This document shows positions 23,871-31,842 of a DNA stretch of 39,060 nt, piece by piece. Position 1 is the first letter of the stretch. Each line of letters opens with the position of its first letter. The translations under genes and the position numbers were made by a program. The stretch comes from Acetobacteraceae bacterium (GTDB lineage: Bacteria; Pseudomonadota; Alphaproteobacteria; Acetobacterales; Acetobacteraceae), in assembly GCA_003151425.1 (NCBI GenBank), contig PLXO01000047.1, forward strand, positions 17,191-56,250, given 5' to 3'. The notes under the pieces were generated by a model. The model did no database searches and was not told the DNA's origin. It worked only from the letters and a program-made list of their open reading frames with translations.

Positions 23871-23948
23871 GATAAGGGCGAGCCGCTGCGCGAGACCGCA
23901 GAGAGTTACAACGTCTCCCACAGCACGACTTCGCGGCTGACGGCATGA
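23871..23948 (+). pseudogene. HTH tail of a resolvase/recombinase, remnant
   Basis: The frame reads DKGEPLRETAESYNVSHSTT then SRLTA and stop. GxPLREIAxSYNVSHSTISRL is the helix-turn-helix at the end of many serine recombinases and transposases. No catalytic domain precedes it. Confidence 0.5.
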
Positions 23949-24021
23949 GCGCTCCGAACGACGAACGGGTGTACAAGACGGAAAATCACCATAGTCTAAC
24001 CGATGTCGCGGGGGGATGCCG

Positions 24022-24795
24022 ATGAGCCAAACCAGAAAATTGATTTTTATCGGCGGAGCGGAAGGCTCCGGCACGACCGTCCTGCTGCGCCTCCTGTCCG
24101 CTCCAGACGGATGTGCCAGTTTCGGGGGGAACTTTCAGAAGCTTCCGGACCATCCTGACGCGCAGCCGCTAGCCAACGCATTCATGGCTGCGAACAGCCG
24201 GGTGTGGGACAGGAAACTTTCATTCGAGGAACATGAGAGAGGTCGCCGCGACTGGCGTGCCGCCATGGACCGCATCCTAGCGGCGCCCGCTTTCGCAGAG
24301 ACTGCCCGCTTTGTCTTCAAGCGATCTTCCTCTTTTGCCGCGCCCCGCGAGCAGTTCACGCCCGACCTGTGGGACATTTTAACCCTCTCCTCAGATTGCA
24401 AAATTGTACTGATCTACCGAGACCCGAGAGCCGCGACGTATTCGGCCTTTCGGCGTAAATTCGATTCCGATCTCAGGCGATTGGCGGTCGTTTGCAACGA
24501 GCAGCTTACGTGGCTCGCCGGCCAAGCTCGGGCCATCGGGCCGGAAAGGGTTCGCATCATTTCGTACGGACGGCTCTGCACCAACCCCGCAGGGGTCCTC
24601 AAGCCCGTAGCCGATTTCTGTACCATCCCCTTTGACCAGGTGAACGAGGCGATACGCCATGAGAGGATGCACGCGAACCCGGATTCCCTTTGGATGGCGG
24701 AACTGGGCAGGCTGGACGTCGATTGGCTCAACACGTTCTTCGACGGCCCGCGGCGCCGGCAGTGGGCGATTCTTCACGCGGAAAACGAAGATTAG
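24022..24795 (+). CDS. sulfotransferase family protein, 1
   Basis: 257 residues. The PAPS 5'-phosphosulfate loop is GGAEGSGTTVLLRLL at about 11-25, and the 3'-phosphate segment is IYRDPRAATYSAFRRKFDSD at about 132-151, the two binding motifs of sulfotransferases. The enzyme would move a sulfuryl group from PAPS to a sugar, protein or small-molecule acceptor, probably surface carbohydrate given the neighbours. It is cytosolic, without signal peptide. The ATG at 24022 is preferred because GGGGGG lies six bases upstream; it would abut the ATG at 24016. Downstream, an IS1380-like end follows directly after the stop. Confidence 0.8.
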   Translation: MSQTRKLIFIGGAEGSGTTVLLRLLSAPDGCASFGGNFQKLPDHPDAQPLANAFMAANSRVWDRKLSFEEHERGRRDWRAAMDRILAAPAFAETARFVFKRSSSFAAPREQFTPDLWDILTLSSDCKIVLIYRDPRAATYSAFRRKFDSDLRRLAVVCNEQLTWLAGQARAIGPERVRIISYGRLCTNPAGVLKPVADFCTIPFDQVNEAIRHERMHANPDSLWMAELGRLDVDWLNTFFDGPRRRQWAILHAENED

Positions 24796-24797
24796 GG

Positions 24798-24816
24798 CGC
24801 TAGCCCGGATTTCTCA
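24798..24816 (-). mobile_element. IS1380-like terminal sequence, inverted copy
   Basis: Exact reverse complement of 18546-18564. It begins three bases after the sulfotransferase stop. The following part of the 357-bp gap (to about 25080) has no gene that I can support and is probably the rest of a decayed insertion. Confidence 0.4.
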
Positions 24817-25152
24817 AACCTGGGAGCGTCAGGCGCTCAGGGAAATCGGGTGAACGCTCCAGCGATGGCCTGTGATTTGCGGCTTTCAGAATTCGGCCTG
24901 CCGTGAACCCTCTTCTTGCCGACTTCAGGTTGTAACCCCCGGTGGTCGACCTCGTCTCACGACTCTCCAAGCGCCTTATCTCAGGCTGCGACGCCCAACG
25001 ATTCGTGGTTTGTTCGTTCACCCGATTCCCCTGCCCTGGAGCGACACGCCTCTTGCGCCGGATGCGGCGGCTGCGTAGGGTGCTAGTGGGTAATCGTCGT
25101 CAGGCGAGTTTCGACAGAGCGCGCGACGTCCCCGCGCGACCGGTGAGCCGAC
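24817..25152. other. intergenic, probable decayed insertion DNA
   Basis: A minus-strand open frame of about 73 codons ends in the IS1380-like terminus (LPGLRNPG), but its sequence matches no transposase that I recognise and it has no ribosome-binding site. Nothing else is seen. Confidence 0.4.
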
Positions 25153-25869
25153 ATGCATTGGTGTTTGGGTATTCGTGGCAGCGGTTCCACCTGGGTCTTT
25201 AACGCAGTGCGGAAAATCGCCCTGGCATTAGCTCCGGACAGGCCGGTCGTGGGACCCTACATCGTCAGACACGCTGAGCTTCCCGTGCTTGACGACACCG
25301 CCCATCTAGTGATCGTAAAGACCCACATAACTGACGAAGCCGCCGCCACGGAACTGAGCGAACACGCCCAAGCGATTTGGATATCGATCCGCGATCCGCG
25401 CGATTGCGTCGCTTCGCTGGTACAATACCACGATTTGGCGTTCGATACCGCACTTCGGGATGTGGAACAGGATGCCCGCTTCTGCGCGCGCTTCACCACG
25501 CATCCACGCGCCCGCGTGCTGCGTTACGAAGCAGGCTTTGCTGACGACCCAACGACGCTAGACCGAGTCGCCGCAGGCTTTGGCGGCGTGCTCGCCGCCG
25601 CCGACCGCGCGCGCATCTTCGCCGAGACACGACGGCCCGCGATCGAGGCCTTTATCGGGCAACTCGACAAGCTGCCTACGGCGGTGCGGCCCGATCCCAA
25701 CGATCTCGTCGATACTGTGACTCAATGGCACAACCATCACGCAAATCGCACGGGCGAGATCGGCCGTTGGCGGCGCATGCTGACGCAGCCGCAGGCGGCC
25801 GCAATCGAGCTTCGCCTCGGCGATTGCATGAATTCGCTCGGCTATCCCACCGAGTTGGTGTTTGGCTAG
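25153..25869 (+). CDS. sulfotransferase family protein, 2
   Basis: 238 residues. The N-terminal GIRGSGSTWVFNAVRKIA is the PAPS loop in the RSGSTWL form, and IWISIRDPRDCVASLVQYH at about 75-93 is the 3'-phosphate segment. The C-terminus has the helical GRWRRMLTQPQAAAIELRLG typical of this short bacterial sulfotransferase group. It is not close to the sulfotransferase at 24022, so the two are not a recent duplication. The start ATG at 25153 has only a weak GGTGAG upstream. Co-location with a PEP-CTERM protein and GT25-like genes suggests modification of exported polysaccharide, which is inference. Confidence 0.8.
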   Translation: MHWCLGIRGSGSTWVFNAVRKIALALAPDRPVVGPYIVRHAELPVLDDTAHLVIVKTHITDEAAATELSEHAQAIWISIRDPRDCVASLVQYHDLAFDTALRDVEQDARFCARFTTHPRARVLRYEAGFADDPTTLDRVAAGFGGVLAAADRARIFAETRRPAIEAFIGQLDKLPTAVRPDPNDLVDTVTQWHNHHANRTGEIGRWRRMLTQPQAAAIELRLGDCMNSLGYPTELVFG

Positions 25870-25872
25870 CCC

Positions 25873-26754
25873 TTACCGCATCCCGGTGATCGAGGCCGTC
25901 ACCGCGCGCGGATCGCGCGTCGGCCATCGCCCGGCATCCACCTGCGCCAGGAACTCGCCGACGATGCGGTTGAACTGATCCGGGTCCTCCAGGTTGATCG
26001 CGTGGCCGCAGTTCGGCATCACCGACAGCGCCGCCGCGGGGATGGTCTGCTTCATCAGGATGCCCGGCGCCAGGCACGGCCAGTCCTCGTCGCCGGTCAG
26101 CACCAGCGTCGGCACCGTTAGCGCCTGCATCGGCTCGATCATTTCGTACAGCGACGGCCGCTCGCGCTGCACGCCGAGCTGGGTGTTGCGCGCGCCCAGC
26201 GCCGAGTGCTCGGCCAGCATGCGGCGGAACTCGTCGAAACCTCGAGGATCCTTGTTCTCGAACTGCACGCGGGTCGGGCCGAGCGCGTATTTCGCCGCGA
26301 AGACCTGCATGCCGTTCGCCTGGATGAAGTCGGCGATGGTCCCGGCCTCGGCACGGAAGCGCTCGCGCTGGCCAGGCTCGGCGCCGTAGCCGCAGCCTGC
26401 GACAACCAACGAAAATGCCTTGGCCGGATGGCGGAAGCCGAAATGTAGCGTCGCGAAGCCGCCCATCGACAGCCCGACGATGTGCGCCTTGGCGATGCCC
26501 AGATGGTCCAGCACCGCACCGATATCGTCCGCCGCACGATGTTGCGAGTAGGCGCTGACCGCCTCCGGCACGTCGGACGGCGGATAACCGCGCGCGTTCG
26601 TGGTGATGGCACGGTAGCGCTGGCCGAAATGGCGCATCTGCGCCTCCCAGCTTCGGTAATCGCCGGCGTATTCGTGCACGAAGATGACGGGGGTGCCGGA
26701 GCCGGTCTCCTCATAATAGAGGCGAACCCCGTCGTCGGCGCTGGCGTGCGGCAT
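25873..26754 (-). CDS. alpha/beta hydrolase
   Basis: 293 residues with the alpha/beta hydrolase fold. It opens MPHASADDGVRLYYEETGSG, with the oxyanion region FVHEYAGDYRSWEAQM, nucleophile Ser in VGLSMGGFA (about 94-102), an acid in LTGDEDWPC and His in NCGHAINLED. The unusual HEYAGD in place of HGF/HG-G places it in a subgroup often annotated only as hydrolase. The C-terminal 25 residues form a short extension. AGGAACC eight bases before the ATG at 26754 sets the start. It is divergent from the APH-enolase operon and may open a lactone or ester for that pathway. Confidence 0.85.
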   Translation of the reverse strand: MPHASADDGVRLYYEETGSGTPVIFVHEYAGDYRSWEAQMRHFGQRYRAITTNARGYPPSDVPEAVSAYSQHRAADDIGAVLDHLGIAKAHIVGLSMGGFATLHFGFRHPAKAFSLVVAGCGYGAEPGQRERFRAEAGTIADFIQANGMQVFAAKYALGPTRVQFENKDPRGFDEFRRMLAEHSALGARNTQLGVQRERPSLYEMIEPMQALTVPTLVLTGDEDWPCLAPGILMKQTIPAAALSVMPNCGHAINLEDPDQFNRIVGEFLAQVDAGRWPTRDPRAVTASITGMR

Positions 26755-26858
26755 GCGGGTGGTTCCTGCGAAACTGTGGCCTGGGAGGCTGTCGTGCGCG
26801 CATTGTGGCCCGGGCGGCCGGGTTGTCTCAAGTGCCGCCGTTTGGTTCATTCACCCGC

Positions 26859-27950
26859 ATGCAAAGCGATCGCGCAACGCCGCCGCCCGACATACTCGAC
26901 GCGCTGCGCCGCATGGGGTTGCTGGCGGCCGGCGCCACGTCGACCCCAGAGGCGTCAACCGGCGAGGCGTCAATCGGCGCAGCGTCAACGGGCCCGGCGC
27001 CAGCCGGCGCGGCGCCAACCGGTGAAGCGCTGATCGGTGGCGTGTCGTCCGACATCTGGCGCATCGACCTGCCGCAGGGTCCCGTCTGCGTGAAGCGGGC
27101 ACTCGCAAAACTGCGGGTGGCGGCGGATTGGCAGGCCCCGGTGGACCGCAACCTGTACGAGGCGCGCTGGATGCGCCGCGCCAATGCGGCGGTGCCAGGC
27201 GCCGCTCCCGCGCTATTGGGCCAGGATGCGGCGTCCGGTGCGCTGGCGATGCGGTTCTTGCCGCCGGCGGATCATCCCCTGTGGAAGGACCAACTGCGCG
27301 ACGGACACGCCGATCCCGGCTTCGCCGCCGCGGTGGCGGACCGGCTCGTCCGCATCCATGCCGCCACCGCCGCCGATCCCGCCGTTGCCGCCGACTTCCC
27401 GACCGATGCGATCTTCCATGCGATCCGGCTGGAACCCTACCTGCTGGCGACCGCGCGGGCGCACCCCGACCTGGCGCCGCAGCTTGCAGCGCTGGTCGCC
27501 ACGACCCTGGCCAACAAGCGCGCCCTGGTGCACGGCGATGTCAGCCCGAAGAACATCCTGGCCGGTCCGGCGGGGCCTGTGTTCCTGGACGCGGAATGCG
27601 CCTGGTGGGGCGATCCGGCCTTCGATCTGGCCTTCTGCCTCAATCACCTGCTGCTGAAATGTCTGTGGACGCCGCACGCGCAGGCAGGGTTCCTGGCCTG
27701 CTTCGACGCGATGGCAGCGACCTACCGCGCCGGCGTCGCCTGGGAGCCGGCGGACGCGTTGGAAGCGCGGGTTGCGCGCTTGTTGCCGGGATTGTTCCTG
27801 GCGCGGGTGGATGGCAAGTCTCCGGTCGAGTACATCAGCACGAAGGCGGACAAGGACCGCGTGCGCCGGGTCGCCCGCGCGTTGCTTGCCGCGCCGCCGA
27901 CCCGACTTGACGCGATCCGCCAGGCCTGGACCGAGGAGCTCGCGACATGA
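26859..27950 (+). CDS. APH/choline-kinase fold phosphotransferase
   Basis: 363 residues of the aminoglycoside phosphotransferase (APH) superfamily. The catalytic loop is LVHGDVSPKNILAG and the metal motif is FLDAECAWWGDPAFDLAF, as in kinases of sugars, homoserine or choline. The enzyme would phosphorylate a small hydroxylated substrate with ATP. Near the N-terminus, residues 29-58 are a six-unit pentapeptide repeat (TGEAS-like), inserted before the glycine-rich loop region (GGVSSDIWRIDL). The ATG at 26859 lacks a clear ribosome-binding site; GTG at 26805 is an alternative. Its stop overlaps the enolase-like ATG (ATGA), so the products are coupled. Confidence 0.82.
   Translation: MQSDRATPPPDILDALRRMGLLAAGATSTPEASTGEASIGAASTGPAPAGAAPTGEALIGGVSSDIWRIDLPQGPVCVKRALAKLRVAADWQAPVDRNLYEARWMRRANAAVPGAAPALLGQDAASGALAMRFLPPADHPLWKDQLRDGHADPGFAAAVADRLVRIHAATAADPAVAADFPTDAIFHAIRLEPYLLATARAHPDLAPQLAALVATTLANKRALVHGDVSPKNILAGPAGPVFLDAECAWWGDPAFDLAFCLNHLLLKCLWTPHAQAGFLACFDAMAATYRAGVAWEPADALEARVARLLPGLFLARVDGKSPVEYISTKADKDRVRRVARALLAAPPTRLDAIRQAWTEELAT
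26943..27032 (+). repeat. 15-bp in-frame tandem repeat, 6 units
   Basis: Units encode TPEAS, TGEAS, IGAAS, TGPAP, AGAAP and TGEAL in the N-terminal part of the APH-fold kinase. The 15-bp period keeps the reading frame. Confidence 0.9.
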
Positions 27951-29269
27951 CCGACCGAGACGCCGACATCGACGCCGACACCGACATCGCCTTCGTGCAC
28001 GGTCGCCGCGTCTGGGACAGCCGCGGCCGCCCGACGGTCGAGGTGGATGTGCTGCTGGAATGCGGCGCGGTCGGCCGCGCCATCGCTCCGGCGGGTGCCT
28101 CCACCGGCAGCTTCGAGGCGTTGGAACTGCGCGACGGAGGCGCCGCGTTCGGCGGCTACGATGTGACCAAGGCGGTGGCCCACGTCAACGAGGAGATCGC
28201 CCACGCGGTCACTGGGTTCGACGCGACCGACCAGCCCACGCTGGACGCGGCGATGATCGAACTGGACGGAACGCCGAACAAGTCGCGGCTGGGCGCCAAC
28301 GCCATTCTTGCGGTGTCGATGGCCGCCGCGCACGCCGCCGCGGCGGCCTCGGGCGAGCCGCTGTATCGGTATCTGGGGGCCGCCAACTCGGTGACGCTGC
28401 CGCTGCCGCAGATCCAGATTTTTGGTGGTGGCGCCCACGCGGGACGCCGGGTGGACATCCAGGATTTCATGATCGTTTGCCCCTCGGCCGGCAGTTTCGC
28501 CGAGGCCCTGGACCGCACCGCCGAGGTCTACCGCGCCGCCGGTGTGCTGATGAAGGAGGCCGGCACGCTGGCGGGCGTTGCCGACGAGGGCGGTTGGTGG
28601 CCCGCGTTCGCCACCAACGAGCAGGCGCTGGACACGCTCGTGCGGGCGATCGAACGGGCCGGTTTCACGCCGGGCAAGGAGGTGTCGATTGCGCTGGATA
28701 TCGCCGCCTCGGAGTTCGGCCGCGCGGGGAAATACAAGCTGGCGCTGGACGACAAGGAGCTGGAAAGCGAGGGTATGATCCGCCTGCTGACCGGCTGGAT
28801 CGACCGCTTCCCGATCGTCTCTATCGAGGACCCGCTGGCCGAGGACGATGCCGACGGATTCGCGGCGTTCACCCAGGCGGTGGGCACGCGGGTGCAGGTG
28901 GTCGGTGACGACTTCCTGGTGACCGAGGCAGCGCGGATCCGCGCGGCTGCCAAGCAGGGCGCGGCCAACACGGTGCTGATCAAGCCCAACCAGCGCGGCA
29001 CGCTGACCGAGACCCACGCGGCGTGGGAGGCAGCGAAGGCGGTGGGGTATGCGGGCATCGTCTCCGCTCGTTCGGGCGAGACGGAGGACACCACGATCGT
29101 GCACCTGGCGATCGGCTGGGGGGTGGGGCAGCTCAAGGTCGGCAGCTTCGCCCGGGGCGAGCGCATGGCGAAATGGAACGAGGCGTTGCGCATCGAGGAG
29201 GCGCTGTCGGCGCGCGCGCGTTTCGCCGGCGGGTCGGTCCTGGGACGGTCGCGCGGGGCAGTGGCGTGA
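27947..29269 (+). CDS. enolase paralogue with altered active site
   Basis: 440 residues, enolase superfamily fold over the full length. Metal ligands are present: D251 (ALDIAASEF), E294 (SIEDPLAE) and D321 (VVGDDF). Lysines K346 (LIKPNQRGTLTET) and K397 (LKVGSFARGERMAKWN) are kept, as are H164 (GGAHAG) and E214 (DEGG). However, the active-site His of SHRSGETED is Ala374 (SARSGETED), the Arg of GASTGSREA is Phe56, the Glu of VDIQEFM is Asp173, and DEGGFAPN reads DEGGWWPAF. True enolase therefore seems unlikely; dehydration of another phosphorylated acid is inferred. GAGGAG precedes the ATG, which overlaps the APH gene by four bases. Confidence 0.9.
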   Translation: MTDRDADIDADTDIAFVHGRRVWDSRGRPTVEVDVLLECGAVGRAIAPAGASTGSFEALELRDGGAAFGGYDVTKAVAHVNEEIAHAVTGFDATDQPTLDAAMIELDGTPNKSRLGANAILAVSMAAAHAAAAASGEPLYRYLGAANSVTLPLPQIQIFGGGAHAGRRVDIQDFMIVCPSAGSFAEALDRTAEVYRAAGVLMKEAGTLAGVADEGGWWPAFATNEQALDTLVRAIERAGFTPGKEVSIALDIAASEFGRAGKYKLALDDKELESEGMIRLLTGWIDRFPIVSIEDPLAEDDADGFAAFTQAVGTRVQVVGDDFLVTEAARIRAAAKQGAANTVLIKPNQRGTLTETHAAWEAAKAVGYAGIVSARSGETEDTTIVHLAIGWGVGQLKVGSFARGERMAKWNEALRIEEALSARARFAGGSVLGRSRGAVA

Positions 29270-29487
29270 ACCGCAGGAAGGCCAGGGGCTCCGCCCCTGG
29301 ACCCCACCAAGGGGCTCTGCCCCTTGGATCCCCGCCAAGGGCAGCGGCCCTTGGAACCCGTCCGTTGGTTTGGGTCGCGGGAGGGGGGACCGAGGCCGCT
29401 GCCTCTGGTGGGGGTCCAGGGGGCAAAGCCCCCTGGCGGGGTCCAGGGGCGGAGCCCCTGGCCTTCCTTCGGTTCACCCCACTGTCC
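29256..29487. repeat. ~97-bp inverted repeat of GC-rich hairpin modules after the enolase gene
   Basis: Arm 29256-29352 is repeated inverted at 29390-29487 with a few mismatches. Each arm contains self-complementary modules such as CCAGGGGCTCCGCCCCTGG and AAGGGGCTCTGCCCCTT. The left arm starts in the last codons of the enolase gene. It is probably a dispersed element and a strong attenuator of read-through. Confidence 0.85.
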
Positions 29488-29507
29488 TGGCCGGTCGCAG
29501 CAGGGCG

Positions 29508-30440
29508 ATGAACGTCCTGTTCCATTACACGGCCGGTCCAGACTTGGCGGCGCGCCTCGCGGCTGTGCCAGGGCTGCAAATCGCGGTTTGCCCGGAGGAT
29601 GACGACGCGGCGCTGGCGCGGGCACTGCCGGAGACCGACGTGCTGTGGCACGTGCTGAAGCGCTGCACCGAGGCGATGATCGCGGCAGCGCCGAAGCTGA
29701 AGCTGATCCAGAAGATCGGCGTCGGCGTGAACACGATCAACCTGGAGGCGGCGATCGCGCGCGGCATTCCGGTGTGCAACCTGCCCGGCACCAATGCCCG
29801 CGCGGTGGCCGAGCTGACGCTGGCGCTGATGCTGGCGACGCTGCGGCGGATACCTCGTTTCGATGCCGGGCTGCGCGCGGGCGTGTGGCTCGATCCGCTG
29901 TTCCAGGATGGCATCGGCGAGCTGGGCGGAGGGGTGGTCGGCCTGGTGGGGTATGGTGCGATTCCGCGCCTGTTGGCCCCGGTGCTGGTCGCGCTCGGGT
30001 GCCGTGTGATCTACACGACGCGCCGGCAGGTGGAGGACGCGGTGGGAAGCTGGCGGCCACTCGATGCGCTGCTGGCCGAGGCCGACGTGGTCAGCCTTCA
30101 TGTGCCTTTGACCGAGGAGACCGGCAACCTGATCGACGCGGCGGCGCTGGCACGGATGAAGCCCGGTGCGATCCTGGTGAACACCGCGCGCGGCGGACTG
30201 GTCGACCCGAGGGCGCTGGAGGCGGCGCTGCGGACCGGGCGGCTGGCCGGGGCCGGGCTGGACGTGTTCCTCCACGAGCCGATCGGTGCCGCCGATCCTC
30301 TGTTGCATCTGCCGAATGTCGTGCTGACCCCGCACATCGCCTGGCTCACCACCGGCACGTTCGACCGCAGCTTCAGCTTGGCGGCGGAGAATTGCCGGCG
30401 GCTGGCGGCGGGCGAAGCGTTGCTGCATCGGGTGGTGTGA
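29508..30440 (+). CDS. D-isomer-specific 2-hydroxyacid dehydrogenase
   Basis: 310 residues. The NAD(P)-binding loop is GLVGYGAIPR at 145-154. The catalytic residues R228 (NTARGGLVD), E257 (LHEPIGAADPL) and H276 (LTPHIAW) are all present. The substrate-side motif KIGVGVNTINLEAA is typical of the glyoxylate/phosphoglycerate dehydrogenase group. It would interconvert a 2-oxoacid and a D-2-hydroxyacid. The second strand of the nucleotide domain ends VIYTTRR rather than in an acidic residue, which hints at NADP preference. CAGGG shortly before the ATG at 29508 supports the start. The last codons lie in a 29-bp duplication. Given the neighbours, it probably belongs to sugar-acid breakdown. Confidence 0.88.
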   Translation: MNVLFHYTAGPDLAARLAAVPGLQIAVCPEDDDAALARALPETDVLWHVLKRCTEAMIAAAPKLKLIQKIGVGVNTINLEAAIARGIPVCNLPGTNARAVAELTLALMLATLRRIPRFDAGLRAGVWLDPLFQDGIGELGGGVVGLVGYGAIPRLLAPVLVALGCRVIYTTRRQVEDAVGSWRPLDALLAEADVVSLHVPLTEETGNLIDAAALARMKPGAILVNTARGGLVDPRALEAALRTGRLAGAGLDVFLHEPIGAADPLLHLPNVVLTPHIAWLTTGTFDRSFSLAAENCRRLAAGEALLHRVV

Positions 30441-30480
30441 TGCCAACCGGCAAAAATCAGGTGGTGTAATGCCAACCGAC
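30432..30480. repeat. 29-bp tandem duplication spanning a stop codon
   Basis: GGTGGTGTGATGCCAACCG at 30432-30450 returns as GGTGGTGTAATGCCAACCG at 30461-30479. The first copy contains the last two codons and the TGA of the hydroxyacid dehydrogenase; the second repeats them with TAA. Confidence 0.9.
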
Positions 30481-30510
30481 GAAATACGAGACGCACCATC
30501 ACCGCCACGC

Positions 30511-30541
30511 CATGCCGGGCGCTTGGCCAAACCCCGGCATG
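30511..30541. terminator. REP-like hairpin
   Basis: CATGCCGGG (30511-30519) and CCCGGCATG (30533-30541) form a perfect 9-bp stem in the gap before the DUF1537 gene. It resembles the hairpin at 5527-5551. Confidence 0.5.
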
Positions 30542-30572
30542 ACGGCAGGTCTTCGCCGGAGAGTCACCGCCT

Positions 30573-31655
30573 TTGGCTCGTGGCGTGACGACGCTGCGGC
30601 TGCTGGCCGACGACCTGACCGGGGCGCTGGACAGCGCCGCGCGGTTCGTGCCGCTGGTCGGGACGGTGCCGACCTTCTGGGTTGTTCCGCCCGCGCTGCC
30701 GGCGACCGCGGCGATCGACGGCGGCACGCGGGAGATCGAGCGTGCAGCGCTCGGGTCGGCGATGGCCAGCCTGGCGCCGCTGCTGGACGGCGCGGATATC
30801 GCGTTCAAGAAGATCGACAGCCTGTTGCGCGGGCGGGTCGTTGCGGAGCTGAATGAGCTCGCCGACCGGTTCGACTGGTGCATCCTGGCGCCGGCATTTC
30901 CGTTCCAGGGCCGGATCACGCGCCAAGGGCGGCAGCTCGTTCGGACCGATGCGGGGTGGCGGGATGTCGGGGTCGATCTGACGGACGGATTGCTCGGCTG
31001 GGGCGACCGCCTGATGATCTGTGACGCCGAGACCGACGCCGACCTGGATACCATCGTCGCCAGGGGCCGGGCGCTGCGCGGACGCGTGCTGTGGTGCGGC
31101 ACCGGAGGGCTGGCTGGCGCGCTGGCGGGGCGCCGGCCGGTGCCGTGCCCGGACTTGCCGCGCCCGATCCTGGCGCTGATCGGGTCGGACCATCCGGTGT
31201 CGGTGGCGCAGGTCGCCGCGGTGCCGGGCGTGCATCATGTATTGCATCACCTGTCGCATCATGCATCACATCCCGTGTCGCATCATGTGTTGCCGAAGCC
31301 GCCTTCCGGTAGTTCCGCGGCGATCGCCCGTTCACTGGCGGAGGGCGCCGCGGTTGCCACCGTTGCAGTGTCCTCGGGTGCGTCGCGCGGGCTTGCGCTT
31401 GGTGTCATCACCGCGGCGTTCATCGACCTGCTGCAGTCGATCAAGCCACCGGGCACGTTGATGGTCTCCGGTGGGGAGACCCTGCGCGCGTTGTGCAGCG
31501 GACTGGCGGCCTCCCGGCTTGACGTCGATGGCGAGATCGAGCCGGGGGTGCCGACTTCGGTCCTGCGCGGCGGCGCGTTCGACGGGCTGCGCACCGTGTC
31601 CAAGTCCGGCGCCTTTGGCGGCGTCGGCTTTCTCGGCGGGATGCTGGGACGCTGA
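30573..31655 (+). CDS. four-carbon acid sugar kinase family protein (DUF1537)
   Basis: 360 residues. The family begins with LLADDLTGALDSAARF and carries KKIDSLLRGR (about 78-87), APAFPFQGRITRQG and, near the end, the nucleotide-binding SGGETLRAL and KSGAFGG. DUF1537 proteins (OtnK, DtnK, LtnK) phosphorylate four-carbon sugar acids such as 3-dehydrotetronate, for oxidation by PdxA2 and others. A His-rich insert at residues 221-240 consists of five 12-bp repeats. GGAGAG nine bases before the TTG at 30573 supports that start; GTG at 30585 is possible. The 14-bp repeats begin in its last codons. PdxA2 homologue is encoded at 34193. Confidence 0.85.
   Translation: MARGVTTLRLLADDLTGALDSAARFVPLVGTVPTFWVVPPALPATAAIDGGTREIERAALGSAMASLAPLLDGADIAFKKIDSLLRGRVVAELNELADRFDWCILAPAFPFQGRITRQGRQLVRTDAGWRDVGVDLTDGLLGWGDRLMICDAETDADLDTIVARGRALRGRVLWCGTGGLAGALAGRRPVPCPDLPRPILALIGSDHPVSVAQVAAVPGVHHVLHHLSHHASHPVSHHVLPKPPSGSSAAIARSLAEGAAVATVAVSSGASRGLALGVITAAFIDLLQSIKPPGTLMVSGGETLRALCSGLAASRLDVDGEIEPGVPTSVLRGGAFDGLRTVSKSGAFGGVGFLGGMLGR
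31233..31292 (+). repeat. 12-bp in-frame tandem repeat, 5 units, His-rich
   Basis: Units starting at 31233, 31245, 31257, 31269 and 31281 (type CATCATGTATTG) encode HHVL, HHLS, HHAS, HPVS and HHVL in the middle of the DUF1537 kinase. Confidence 0.9.
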
Positions 31656-31682
31656 TGCTGGGACGTGGATGCCGGGACGCTG
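31641..31682. repeat. 14-bp tandem repeat x3 spanning the DUF1537 stop
   Basis: ATGCTGGGACGCTG, ATGCTGGGACGTGG and ATGCCGGGACGCTG in tandem. The first unit encodes the last residues MLGR and supplies TG of the TGA stop; the others follow it. Confidence 0.9.
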
Positions 31683-31842
31683 ATACCGCGTCGAACCAAT
31701 GGTATCGTCGGCTTGGAAATTGCCAGCATGATATCAGCCGGCGGAAGGGTTGAGCCTTCCAATGCCTCCGCCGTGCTCGGGAAACCGCCGCGGGCCATGA
31801 GAGCATGGCCGGGTCCATGAAGTTCGATCAACCGGGGACAGC

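Noticed and set aside
23623..23940. 105-codon plus-strand frame before the sulfotransferase
   Set aside because: Composition does not look coding, and its end overlaps the recombinase HTH remnant read in a different frame.
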